The notes: generated from the letters alone by a model not told the origin. A stretch of DNA of 13,161 nt from REEB85 sp018971455 (GCA_028871195.1 JAGWNT010000102.1:1-13161); one strand, 5' to 3'. Shown: positions 1 to 6,197, counted from the stretch's first letter. Numbers and translations: made by a program.

Positions 1-787
1 CGGAGACGAAGGCCTGCAGCACATGGCTTTCGATCGGCAGCCGCAGCCCCGCCATGGCGGCGACGCGCGAGGAATGGCCGGCGCAGGCCAGCCCCACCTT
101 GCCCGCGCCGATCGGCCCGCGCGTCGTCTCCACCGCCACGACCCGGCCCTGCTCCACGCGGATGCCGGTCACCTCGCAATTCTGAATGATGTCCACCCCG
201 CGCCGGTCGGCGGCGCGGGCATAGCCCCACACCACCGCATCGTGCCGCGCCGTGCCGCCGCGGCGCTGCAAAAGCCCGCCCTTAATGGGAAAGCGCGCAT
301 TGTCGAAATCGATCCCCGGCACGAAGGCGCGCACCGCCTCCGTGTCGAGCAGCTCGGCATCCACCCCGTGCAGCCGCATCGCATTGCCGCGCCGCGCCGC
401 GGCATCGCGCGTGGCGTCGGAATGGAACAGGTTCAGCACGCCGCGCTGGCTGACCATGGTGTTGAAGTTGAGGTCCTGCTCGAGGCCCTCCCACAACTTC
501 ATCGAATGTTCGTAGAACGGCTCGTTGCCCGGCAGCAGATAATTGGAGCGGATGATCGTGGTGTTGCGCCCGGCATTGCCCGAGCCGATCCAGCCCCTTT
601 CCAGCACGGCGACATTGGTCAGGCCATGCTCCTTGGCGAGGTAATAGGCGGTGGCGAGGCCATGGCCGCCGCCGCCGACGATGATGGCGTCGTAATGCGG
701 CTTCGGCGCCGGATCGCGCCACGCCCGGCCCCAGCCTGCGCCGCCGCGCAGCGCCTCCCGGGCGATCCTCAAGAATGAATAGGACAT
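1..787 (-). CDS. soxB: Sarcosine oxidase beta subunit, N-terminal part (runs off left edge)
   Basis: Beta subunit of cytoplasmic heterotetrameric sarcosine oxidase, which oxidatively demethylates sarcosine to glycine, feeding formaldehyde equivalents to tetrahydrofolate and producing H2O2. Reading the minus strand from the ATG at 787-785 gives 262 residues with no stop before the window edge; the family is about 410-420 long, so roughly the last 150 are missing. Visible: a dinucleotide (FAD) motif VGGGGHGLA at residues 37-45, a GRNTTIIRSNYL block at 73-84, and R-H-D at 181-183. By remembered alignment, His182 matches the histidine that carries covalent FMN in characterised SoxB (His172/173). 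In known operons soxB is followed by soxD, soxA and soxG, which would lie left of the window. The divergent GbdR-like gene 59 bp away is the likely regulator. Identification is firm; the subunit set is inferred. Confidence 0.9.
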   Translation of the reverse strand, partial: MSYSFLRIAREALRGGAGWGRAWRDPAPKPHYDAIIVGGGGHGLATAYYLAKEHGLTNVAVLERGWIGSGNAGRNTTIIRSNYLLPGNEPFYEHSMKLWEGLEQDLNFNTMVSQRGVLNLFHSDATRDAAARRGNAMRLHGVDAELLDTEAVRAFVPGIDFDNARFPIKGGLLQRRGGTARHDAVVWGYARAADRRGVDIIQNCEVTGIRVEQGRVVAVETTRGPIGAGKVGLACAGHSSRVAAMAGLRLPIESHVLQAFVS

Positions 788-846
788 TGCGACGAGACCC
801 GCTTCCTGCGTGACAGGGGGAGATTATCGGATGAAGATCGCCCGAC
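788..846. promoter_or_regulatory. Divergent soxB / AraC-regulator intergenic region
   Basis: These 59 bp separate the soxB start from the regulator start and must hold the leftward sox promoter unless a longer transcript exists. A purine-rich GGGGGAG at about 816-822 is too far from the ATG at 847 to be a normal ribosome binding site for it. I see no convincing inverted repeat or sigma70 hexamer pair. Control of soxB from here by the neighbouring regulator is an inference from gene order. Confidence 0.45.
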
Positions 847-1851
847 ATGACCCACAGCGACATTCCCATGTCGGAAAGCGACCTGGCGCCGAAGCCGTTC
901 GGCTTTCTGCTGATTCCCGGCTTCGCGCTGCTGGCCTATGCCTCGGCGGTCGAGCCGCTGCGGGCGGCCAACATCCTGTCCGGACGCCGGCTGTACGACT
1001 GGTGCCACCTCTCGCCCGATGGCGGGCCGGTCGCGGCATCAAACGGCCTGGTCATCACGCCGGATATGCGGCTCGAGGATGCCGGCGGCCTGGACACGCT
1101 GATCATCTGCGCCGGCGGCAACCCGGCGGCCTTTCGCGACCGGCCCACGCTGGGCCGGCTGCGCAGGCTGGCCCGCCAACGCCTGCGTCTGGGCGGGGTC
1201 TCGGGCGGGCCCTACATCCTCGCCCGTGCCGGATTGCTGCACGGATATCGCTTCACCCTGCACTGGGAACACGCCGAAAGCTTCGGCGAGGATTTCCCGG
1301 AGCTGGATCTGCGCCGCTCGCTGTTCGAAATCGACCGTGACCGGCTAACCTGCAGCGGCGGCACCGCGCCGCTCGACATGATGCACGCGCTGATCGCCCG
1401 CGACCATGGCGCCATGCTGGCCCGGCGGGTCAGCGAATGGTTCCTGCAGACGCAGATCCGCGAGGGCGCCAACCCGCAGCGCATGGCGCCCGGCCAGCGG
1501 CTGGGGGTCAGCAACCGGGTGCTGGCGAAGGTGCTGGAGCACATGGAAGGCCAGGGCGGCGCGCCGGCCTCGCGCGACGCGCTGGCGGCGCTGGGGGGCG
1601 TGTCGGTGCGCCAGCTGGAGCGGCTGTTCCGCCGGCATCTTGGCAGCACGCTCGGCGCGCATGACCGCAGGTCGCGCCTGGAGCGGGCGCGGATGCTGCT
1701 GCGCCAGACCGGGCTGTCGGTCCTGGAAGTAGCACTCGCCAGCGGCTTTGCCAGCGGCAGCCATTTTTCGCGTGCCTATCGCAAGGCCTACGGCCACCCC
1801 CCGAACGCCGAGCGGGGGATGGCGCCCGGCCAGCCCGCTCCCGCGCCCTGA
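847..1851 (+). CDS. GlxA/GbdR-type AraC-family transcriptional regulator
   Basis: A 334-residue regulator with an N-terminal DJ-1/PfpI-like (class I glutamine amidotransferase) domain at about residues 18-190 and a C-terminal AraC helix-turn-helix domain at about 220-322 (GVSVRQLERLFRRHLG, then LSVLEVALASGFASGSHFSR). In DJ-1 enzymes the nucleophile elbow holds cysteine; here it reads GVSGGPY with Ser119, so the domain should sense a ligand and not catalyse. Relatives include GbdR, CdhR and SouR, which respond to glycine betaine/dimethylglycine, carnitine and sarcosine. The divergent soxB favours a GbdR- or SouR-like role. The start is uncertain: ATG at 847 and ATG at 868 (codon 8) both lack a well-placed Shine-Dalgarno sequence. 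The stop codon TGA (1849-1851) directly abuts the stop of the convergent dioxygenase gene. Confidence 0.85.
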   Translation: MTHSDIPMSESDLAPKPFGFLLIPGFALLAYASAVEPLRAANILSGRRLYDWCHLSPDGGPVAASNGLVITPDMRLEDAGGLDTLIICAGGNPAAFRDRPTLGRLRRLARQRLRLGGVSGGPYILARAGLLHGYRFTLHWEHAESFGEDFPELDLRRSLFEIDRDRLTCSGGTAPLDMMHALIARDHGAMLARRVSEWFLQTQIREGANPQRMAPGQRLGVSNRVLAKVLEHMEGQGGAPASRDALAALGGVSVRQLERLFRRHLGSTLGAHDRRSRLERARMLLRQTGLSVLEVALASGFASGSHFSRAYRKAYGHPPNAERGMAPGQPAPAP

Positions 1852-2676
1852 TCAGCGCGGCGCGTCGCCCTTGATGGTGACCCGCAGGCCGGAGCGGGTA
1901 TGCGGGAAATAATCCCACAGCGCCTGGTGCTGCACGGCGCGGTTGTCCCAGAAGGCCACCGAGTTCTCCGCCCAGCGAAAGCGCACCTGGTACTCCGGCT
2001 TGGCGCAATGCTCCCACAGGAATCCCAGGATGGCCTCGCTCTCGTCACGCGCCAGCCCGACGATGCGGGTGGTGAACATGCGGTTCACGAAAATGGTCTT
2101 CCGCCCCGTCTCGGGGTGCGTGCGGATGACCGGATGGATCGCCCGCGGGTAGGTCTTGCCGGCATCATCCACCCCGCGATCCTCGTAGCGCCCGCGGTAG
2201 AAGCGCTCGCCGTCATGCAGGGCGGTCAGCCCGTCGAGATAGGCCTTCATCCGCTCCGAGAGCGCGTCATACGCCGCATACATGCTGGCAAACACGGTGT
2301 CGCCGCCGACCGGCGGCACGATCGTCAGGTGCAGCACCGACCCGAGCGGGGGCTCCGCGTCGCAGGACACATCCGAATGCCAGACCTCGCCATTGACGTG
2401 CCTGGATTTCGCGTCGGCATGGATCGGCAGGATTTCCGGATGCCCCTCCGGCCCGGGCGCGGCGGGATGGACGTGCAGCTCGCCGAAATGCCGCCCGAAG
2501 CGCTTGTGGCTGTCAGGATCGAGCGCCTGGCCGCGGAAGAACAGCACCTGGTGTTCGAGGAAGGCCGCGTGGATCTCGGCGAGCTGGCGGTTCGTCGGCC
2601 GGGCCAGATCCACGCCGAACACCTCGGCGCCGATGCGCGGCGTCATCGGCTTCACCTCGATCGTGTCATACGCCAT
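1852..2676 (-). CDS. TauD/TfdA-family Fe(II)/2-oxoglutarate-dependent dioxygenase
   Basis: A 274-residue non-haem iron dioxygenase, about full length for the family (E. coli TauD is 283). The Fe(II) facial triad is His100, Asp102 (VWHSDV) and His250 (VQHQALWDYF); Arg261 and/or Arg265 in RSGLRVTI would bind 2-oxoglutarate, with Thr127 in GGDTVFA. His70 (HVHP) and Asn95 fall where TauD places taurine-contacting residues, so a sulfonate substrate is possible. However, many family members act on other substrates and no sulfonate transporter genes are in view. The start ATG at 2676 is preceded by GGGAGGA about 6 nt upstream. It lies 59 bp downstream of the VIT gene on the same strand and may share its transcript. 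Its end is immediately adjacent to the end of the AraC-type gene. The family is sure; the substrate is not. Confidence 0.88.
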   Translation of the reverse strand: MAYDTIEVKPMTPRIGAEVFGVDLARPTNRQLAEIHAAFLEHQVLFFRGQALDPDSHKRFGRHFGELHVHPAAPGPEGHPEILPIHADAKSRHVNGEVWHSDVSCDAEPPLGSVLHLTIVPPVGGDTVFASMYAAYDALSERMKAYLDGLTALHDGERFYRGRYEDRGVDDAGKTYPRAIHPVIRTHPETGRKTIFVNRMFTTRIVGLARDESEAILGFLWEHCAKPEYQVRFRWAENSVAFWDNRAVQHQALWDYFPHTRSGLRVTIKGDAPR

Positions 2677-2735
2677 GCCTGATCCTCCCGCGGGCAGAGT
2701 GCATCCGGGCCGCCGGCCGCGTCCATCCCGGCCGT

Positions 2736-3437
2736 TCAGACCGAGGTGCCGAACACCGCGCCGATGCCGGCGGTCAGCGCCATCGCCAGCGCGCCCCAGA
2801 ACGTCACCCGGATGGTGGCGCGCAGAACATTCGCCCCACCCGCCTTGGCGCCGACCGCGCCAAGCAGCGCCAGGAAGCCCAGCGAGGCGACCGAGACCGC
2901 CGGGAGAAGCCAGGCGAGCGGCACCACCACGGCGGTGAGCATGGGCAGGGCGGCGCCGACGGCGAAGGTCGCCGCCGAGGTCAGGGCGGCCTGCACCGGC
3001 CGCGCCGTCGTCACCTCCGATATGCCGAGCTCGTCGCGCGCATGCGCACCCAGCGCGTCGCGGGCCATCAGCTGGATGGCGACCTGCTCGGCGAGCTCCG
3101 GGGTCAGGCCGCGCCGGACGTAGATCTCCGCCAGCTCCGCCTGCTCGAAGGCGGGGTTGTCGCGCAATTCCTGCCGCTCGCGGGCGAGGTCGGCCTGCTC
3201 GGTGTCGGATTGCGAGCTGACGGAGACGTATTCTCCGGCCGCCATCGACATGGCGCCGGCGACCAGCCCGGCCAGGCCGGCAACCAGGAGGTCGCCGCGC
3301 GCCGCGGCCGCCGCGGCGACGCCCACGATCAGGCTGGCGGTAGAGACGATGCCATCATTGGCGCCGAGGACGGCGGCGCGCAGCCAGCCGATGCGTTCCA
3401 CCAGGTGGCTTTCGGAATGCAGGAACGCCGAGCGCAT
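2736..3437 (-). CDS. VIT1/CCC1-family Fe2+/Mn2+ transporter
   Basis: A 233-residue inner-membrane protein of the vacuolar iron transporter family, which moves Fe2+ or Mn2+ out of the cytoplasm. The N-terminal block GWLRAAVLGANDGIVSTAS is the family hallmark around the first membrane helix (residues about 17-45). A second helix (about 50-75) leads into GEYVSVSSQSDTE. Residues about 78-140 form an acidic metal-binding segment with repeated Glu residues (ERQEL, EQAELAEIY, DELG). Three more hydrophobic segments follow at about 148-170, 172-200 and 205-230. The start is supported by GAGGAGG 6 nt upstream of the ATG. It lies 79 bp downstream of the FNR-type gene on the same strand, so an iron-handling link to that iron-sulfur regulator is plausible. 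The metal specificity cannot be read from the sequence. Confidence 0.9.
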   Translation of the reverse strand: MRSAFLHSESHLVERIGWLRAAVLGANDGIVSTASLIVGVAAAAAARGDLLVAGLAGLVAGAMSMAAGEYVSVSSQSDTEQADLARERQELRDNPAFEQAELAEIYVRRGLTPELAEQVAIQLMARDALGAHARDELGISEVTTARPVQAALTSAATFAVGAALPMLTAVVVPLAWLLPAVSVASLGFLALLGAVGAKAGGANVLRATIRVTFWGALAMALTAGIGAVFGTSV

Positions 3438-3516
3438 GTCGCCTCCTCACGCCGCGGCCGATGTCACGGGCCGGGCGAGGCCGCGACTGCCCCGCCGGCA
3501 CGGCGGCTTCATCCTG

Positions 3517-4314
3517 TCACCGCGGAATGGCCGCGTCAGCCAGCGGCCGGTCCTCGACGCCGGAAATCCTGATCAGCGCCTCCGGGTCGCGGATCAGCAG
3601 CCTGCCGCGGCGCAGCTGGATGACGCCGTCCTCACGCAGCCGGCGCAGCGTGCGGCTGACATGCTCGATGGTCAGCTCCACCGTCTCGCCGATCAGCGCC
3701 AGCGTCAGCGGCAGGTCGATCGTCTCCCCCGCAATCTGCGGCAGGTGGCGGTTCTGGCGGAAATACAGCTCGATCAGCAGATGCGCGACCCGGCCGCGGG
3801 CATCGTGGCTGGCATTGTTGACCAGGCGATCATGCGCGCGCGCCTCGTGCAGAGCGATCAGATGCGAGAGGTGCTTGCTCATGCCCGGATCGGTGGCGAG
3901 CAGCGGCTGCATCTCCGCGCGCGGCAGGGGGCAGAGGCGCGCGGCGGTGAGGGCGATGGCCGATTGTCCGCGCGGTGTGTCGGGATCGGCCTGGAAGCCG
4001 AAATAATCGCCCGGGAGCGCGAAATCGAGCACCACCCGGCGGCCATCCTCCACGGTTGCGGTCAGCGCCACCCAACCGTCCAGCACGGTGAAGCACTCGG
4101 CGCAATGCTCGTGCTCGGCGTAGATGAGCGCCCCGGCCGGCACGCGGCGCGGCGACAGCTTGATCAACGCCACACGGTCGAGCTGGGCTTCCGGCACCGC
4201 GGCACACACGGTGCGGCTGCGCGCGATGCAGCTCCGGCACGCGGCGCGGCGCGCGGCCACCCGGGCCGGAACGGCCCACGGGATCAGCCTGGCTGTGTTG
4301 GCGCCCAGCTCCAT
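3517..4314 (-). CDS. FNR-type [4Fe-4S] oxygen-sensing Crp-family regulator
   Basis: A 265-residue Crp/Fnr-family activator. Cys26, Cys29 and Cys37 (C-x2-C-x7-C, the spacing of Rhodobacter FnrL) plus Cys128 (AARLCPLPR, aligning with Cys122 of E. coli FNR) are all four ligands expected for an oxygen-labile [4Fe-4S] cluster. This separates it from cluster-less FixK/Crp members. The cyclic-nucleotide-binding-like barrel covers about residues 45-140, the dimerisation helix about 141-170, and the winged helix about 175-245. The recognition helix contains E217-x2-S220-R221, the ExxSR signature that reads TTGAT half-sites. An extra C71-x2-C74 pair is present. Matching boxes lie at 5057-5070 and 6184-6197, so the neighbouring genes are likely targets. 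It resembles FNR/FnrL/FnrN; no specific gene symbol is claimed. The ATG at 4314 has only a weak ribosome binding site. Confidence 0.88.
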   Translation of the reverse strand: MELGANTARLIPWAVPARVAARRAACRSCIARSRTVCAAVPEAQLDRVALIKLSPRRVPAGALIYAEHEHCAECFTVLDGWVALTATVEDGRRVVLDFALPGDYFGFQADPDTPRGQSAIALTAARLCPLPRAEMQPLLATDPGMSKHLSHLIALHEARAHDRLVNNASHDARGRVAHLLIELYFRQNRHLPQIAGETIDLPLTLALIGETVELTIEHVSRTLRRLREDGVIQLRRGRLLIRDPEALIRISGVEDRPLADAAIPR

Positions 4315-4434
4315 GCCGCGAGCCTCTCATCTGCCGTGGTGCGGATCAAGCGAGGGAGCGCAGCGGGCCCGCGGAGAGCGATCGGCCGGCCCGCCCCGCG
4401 GCGCGCGGCCCCACGGCACCGCCCGGCACGCGAT

Positions 4435-4467
4435 GCGGCCGCACCCCCCCTTCGGGGATGCGGCCGC
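4435..4467. terminator. GC-rich stem-loop between repeat-protein and fnr-like genes
   Basis: An inverted repeat pairs GCGGCCGCA (4435-4443) with TGCGGCCGC (4459-4467). It continues after one mismatch as CCCC/GGGG (4445-4448 with 4454-4457) around a 5-nt loop. It lies 55 bp beyond the stop of the repeat-protein gene and upstream of the FNR-type gene, so it may end or attenuate the leftward transcript. Neither side has a T-tract, so intrinsic termination is doubtful and an mRNA-stabilising or merely GC-rich palindrome is equally possible. Confidence 0.35.
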
Positions 4468-4521
4468 CACGCTCAGGCAGGGGGCGTTCAAGGCGCCCGT
4501 CGGTCGATGGCCGAAGCCGTG

Positions 4522-4866
4522 TCAGTGCTTGATGAGGCCCTGGCTCTCGGACTCGGCGCGCTTGATCATCGCATCGCTCTCGGACTCGGCGCGCTGGATG
4601 ATGGCCTCGCTTTCGGACTCACCCTTCTTGATGATCGCGTCGCTTTCCGACTCGGCGCGCTGGATGATGGCCTCGCTTTCGGACTCGGCGCGCTTGAGAA
4701 TCGCCTCGCTCTCGGATTCGGCGCGTTTGATGATCGCCTCGCTCTCGGATTCCGCCGTCGTCGGCTTGGTCGTCGTGGCGGTCTGCGCGTGGGCGGCCGG
4801 GGCATAGGCCAGCGGCGACAGCGCCAGGAACAGGGCTCCGGCCACCGTCAAATATGTCTTGCTCAT
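4522..4866 (-). CDS. Small secreted protein of seven 11-residue (hendecad) repeats
   Basis: A 114-residue protein I do not recognise. Residues 1-27 form a clear Sec signal peptide (hydrophobic core AGALFLALSPLAY, cleavage after AHA). After a short Thr-rich linker (28-37), residues 38-114 are exactly seven tandem 11-residue units, consensus AESESEAIIKR, running to the stop codon. Hydrophobic residues recur with 4-4-3 spacing, as expected of a hendecad amphipathic helix or right-handed coiled coil. The opposite face is dense in Glu, Ser, Lys and Arg, so it could be a periplasmic or surface fibre, a membrane-binding helix or a metal-binding rod; this is inference. The start ATG at 4866 has GAGGAG about 9 nt upstream; a longer reading from 4980 would bury the signal peptide and is rejected. 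A perfect FNR box lies upstream at 5057-5070, suggesting induction at low oxygen. Confidence 0.8.
   Translation of the reverse strand: MSKTYLTVAGALFLALSPLAYAPAAHAQTATTTKPTTAESESEAIIKRAESESEAILKRAESESEAIIQRAESESDAIIKKGESESEAIIQRAESESDAMIKRAESESQGLIKH
4525..4755 (-). repeat. Seven-copy 33-bp in-frame tandem repeat
   Basis: Seven contiguous 33-bp units with no spacer: 4525-4557, 4558-4590, 4591-4623, 4624-4656, 4657-4689, 4690-4722 and 4723-4755. Each encodes one 11-residue unit. The units at 4591-4623 and 4657-4689 agree at 31 of 33 bases, closer to each other than to the unit between them. This suggests duplication or conversion of a two-unit block. The outermost 3' unit (4525-4557) is the most diverged. 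Copy number could vary between strains by slippage or recombination. Confidence 0.9.
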
Positions 4867-5028
4867 CGTTTCCACTCCTCGAACGTTACGGGCGGTCGCG
4901 GCCGCCCTGGCACGCTTGACGATCTTGCGTCCGCTCCCAGTGCCTGCCGCGCAGAACTGGCTGCAATCCGGACCAGACACCGAACCGGTCCTCGCAGAAG
5001 CATGCAGGTGCCGATCAGCTTCGGGAGA

Positions 5029-5034
5029 TTTCTA
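5029..5034 (-). promoter_or_regulatory. Candidate -10 element of an FNR class II promoter (leftward)
   Basis: On the minus strand this reads TAGAAA (4 of 6 matches to TATAAT). Its centre lies 32 bp from the centre of the FNR box. That is exactly where the -10 hexamer falls when an FNR box is centred at -41.5, predicting a start near 5022 and a leader of about 155 nt for the repeat-protein gene. The rightward direction has no equally well-placed hexamer. The hexamer is weak alone; the spacing is the main support. Confidence 0.4.
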
Positions 5035-5056
5035 TCAAGGTTTTCCACATGCCGCA

Positions 5057-5070
5057 TTGATCGACATCAA
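5057..5070. promoter_or_regulatory. Perfect FNR box TTGATCGACATCAA
   Basis: This matches the FNR consensus TTGAT-N4-ATCAA at all ten specified bases. It lies between divergent genes: 190 bp upstream of the repeat-protein ATG (4866) and 115 bp upstream of the BKACE ATG (5186). The FNR-type protein encoded at 3517-4314 carries the ExxSR residues that read this half-site. The -10 geometry favours leftward activation, but either or both directions could respond. Confidence 0.75.
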
Positions 5071-5094
5071 GTTCGATCGGGCGAATTATCGAAC
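5071..5094. repeat. 7-bp inverted repeat abutting the FNR box
   Basis: GTTCGAT (5071-5077) and ATCGAAC (5088-5094) form a perfect inverted repeat with a 10-bp spacer, starting on the base after the FNR box ends. It could be an operator for a second regulator or a coincidental stem. No protein is assigned to it. Confidence 0.4.
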
Positions 5095-5185
5095 GGGCAC
5101 CCTATCCCCCGGGGGGCGGCCGGGGGCGGTGGCAGAAGCGCCGGGCAATGGTAGAAGCGGGAACCGACCAGGAAGGGAGCACGCC

Positions 5186-6112
5186 ATGGCTCAGAAAGTC
5201 ATTATCACCTGCGCCGTCACCGGTGCGATCCACACGCCCTCGATGTCGCCGCATCTGCCGGTGACGGCGGACGAGATTGCCGCCGCGGCGATCGGCGCGG
5301 CCGAGGCCGGGGCGGCGATCATCCACCTGCACGCGCGCGATCCCCAGACCGGCCGGCCCGACCAGAGCCCGGAAGCCTTCGGCGCCTTCCTGCCCCGCAT
5401 CAAGCAATCGACCGACGCGGTGGTGAACCTGACCAGCGGCGGCGCGCCGCACATGCAGATCCGCGAGCGCATTCAGCCCTCGTTGACCTTCCGCCCGGAA
5501 GTCGCCTCGCTCAACATGGGTTCGATGAATTTCGGCCTCTACCCGATGCTGGAGCGGTTCAAGGAGTTCAAGCACCCGTGGGAGCGCGAGCATCTGGAGA
5601 ACAGCCGCGACCTGATCTTCCGCAACACCTTCCAGGACATCGAATACGCGCTGCGCGAACTGGCCGATGCCGGCACGCGCTTCGAGTTCGAGTGCTACGA
5701 CACGAGCCACCTCTACAACCTGGCGCATTTCCTCGATCGCGGCCTCGTCAAGCCGCCGCTCTTCGTGCAGACGGTGTTCGGCATCCTCGGCGGTATCGGT
5801 CCGCATCCGGAGGATGTCATGCACATGAAGCGCACGGCGGACCGGCTGTTCGGCAATGCCTATCGCTGGTCGGTGCTGGGGGCGGGGCGCAACCAGATGC
5901 CGATCGCGGCGATGGCCGCCGCCATGGGCGGAAATGTCCGCGTCGGCCTTGAGGACAGCCTGTGGATCGGGCCGGGCAAGCTGGCCAGCAGCAACGCCGA
6001 GCAGGTCCGCAAGGTGCGCCAGATCATCGAGGGGCTGGGCCTGGCGATCGCCTCCCCCGCCGAGGCCCGCGACATGCTCGCGCTGAAGGGCGGCGACAAG
6101 GTCGCGTTCTGA
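5186..6112 (+). CDS. BKACE-family (DUF849) beta-keto acid cleavage enzyme
   Basis: A 308-residue zinc enzyme of the 3-keto-5-aminohexanoate cleavage family. Members split a beta-keto acid with acetyl-CoA to give acetoacetate and a new acyl-CoA. The start is set by AAGGGAG 7 nt before the ATG at 5186; the frame stays open further upstream but that part is non-coding leader. Zinc ligands His47 and His49 (IIHLHARD) and Glu256 are present, as is the R252-x3-E256-D257 pattern that matches Arg226/Glu230/Asp231 of the characterised Kce enzyme. Near the N-terminus the sequence is GAIHTPS where Kce has a GAE-type segment with Glu14. So the substrate is probably not 3-keto-5-aminohexanoate. Relatives include CdhC, which cleaves dehydrocarnitine to a betainyl product; nearby soxB makes a betaine link tempting but unproven. 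It lies downstream of the FNR box. Confidence 0.88.
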   Translation: MAQKVIITCAVTGAIHTPSMSPHLPVTADEIAAAAIGAAEAGAAIIHLHARDPQTGRPDQSPEAFGAFLPRIKQSTDAVVNLTSGGAPHMQIRERIQPSLTFRPEVASLNMGSMNFGLYPMLERFKEFKHPWEREHLENSRDLIFRNTFQDIEYALRELADAGTRFEFECYDTSHLYNLAHFLDRGLVKPPLFVQTVFGILGGIGPHPEDVMHMKRTADRLFGNAYRWSVLGAGRNQMPIAAMAAAMGGNVRVGLEDSLWIGPGKLASSNAEQVRKVRQIIEGLGLAIASPAEARDMLALKGGDKVAF

Positions 6113-6183
6113 CCGGGAGCAGGATGGCCAGGGGAATGCGGGCCGGAGGCATCGGCCGCCCGCCACCCGTGCCGCACCCGCGG

Positions 6184-6197
6184 TTGAGCCAAATCAA
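6184..6197. promoter_or_regulatory. Near-perfect FNR box TTGAGCCAAATCAA
   Basis: This matches TTGAT-N4-ATCAA at nine of ten specified bases (G for T at the fifth). It lies between the BKACE stop and the host-attachment gene, centred at 6190.5. Class II spacing would put transcription start near 6232, just upstream of the GTG chosen at 6266. The expected -10 (about 6220-6225) is poor, so the promoter would depend on the activator or the spacing differs. Confidence 0.55.

Larger units (their letters stand above)
4867..5185. other. 319-bp divergent intergenic region with FNR box and repeats
   Basis: This is the only gap over 300 bp. It separates the leftward repeat-protein gene from the rightward BKACE gene. 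It holds a perfect FNR box (5057-5070), an abutting 7-bp inverted repeat (5071-5094), a possible leftward -10 element (5029-5034), and an 11-bp direct repeat (TGGCAGAAGCG at 5130-5140, TGGTAGAAGCG at 5149-5159) in the BKACE leader. Open frames across it (one reading leftward from 5057, one leftward from 4980) have no recognisable product and no good ribosome binding site, so I treat it as non-coding. Confidence 0.6.

Noticed and set aside
4160..4167. TTGATCAA palindrome inside the fnr-like gene
   Set aside because: The half-sites lack the 4-bp spacer of an FNR box and the sequence is coding.
5041..5050. TTTTCCACA as a DnaA box
   Set aside because: Single imperfect match with no cluster, AT-rich region or replication gene nearby.
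4863..5057. Small leftward frame (64 codons) in the divergent region
   Set aside because: No recognisable motif or ribosome binding site; its start lies in the FNR box and its end overlaps the repeat-protein start.
3157..5154. Very long rightward open frame (665 codons) across the VIT, FNR and repeat-protein genes
   Set aside because: It is antisense to three genes with clear families and good ribosome binding sites, has low-complexity Arg/Ala/Gly composition and matches no domain. Long antisense frames are usual in GC-rich DNA.
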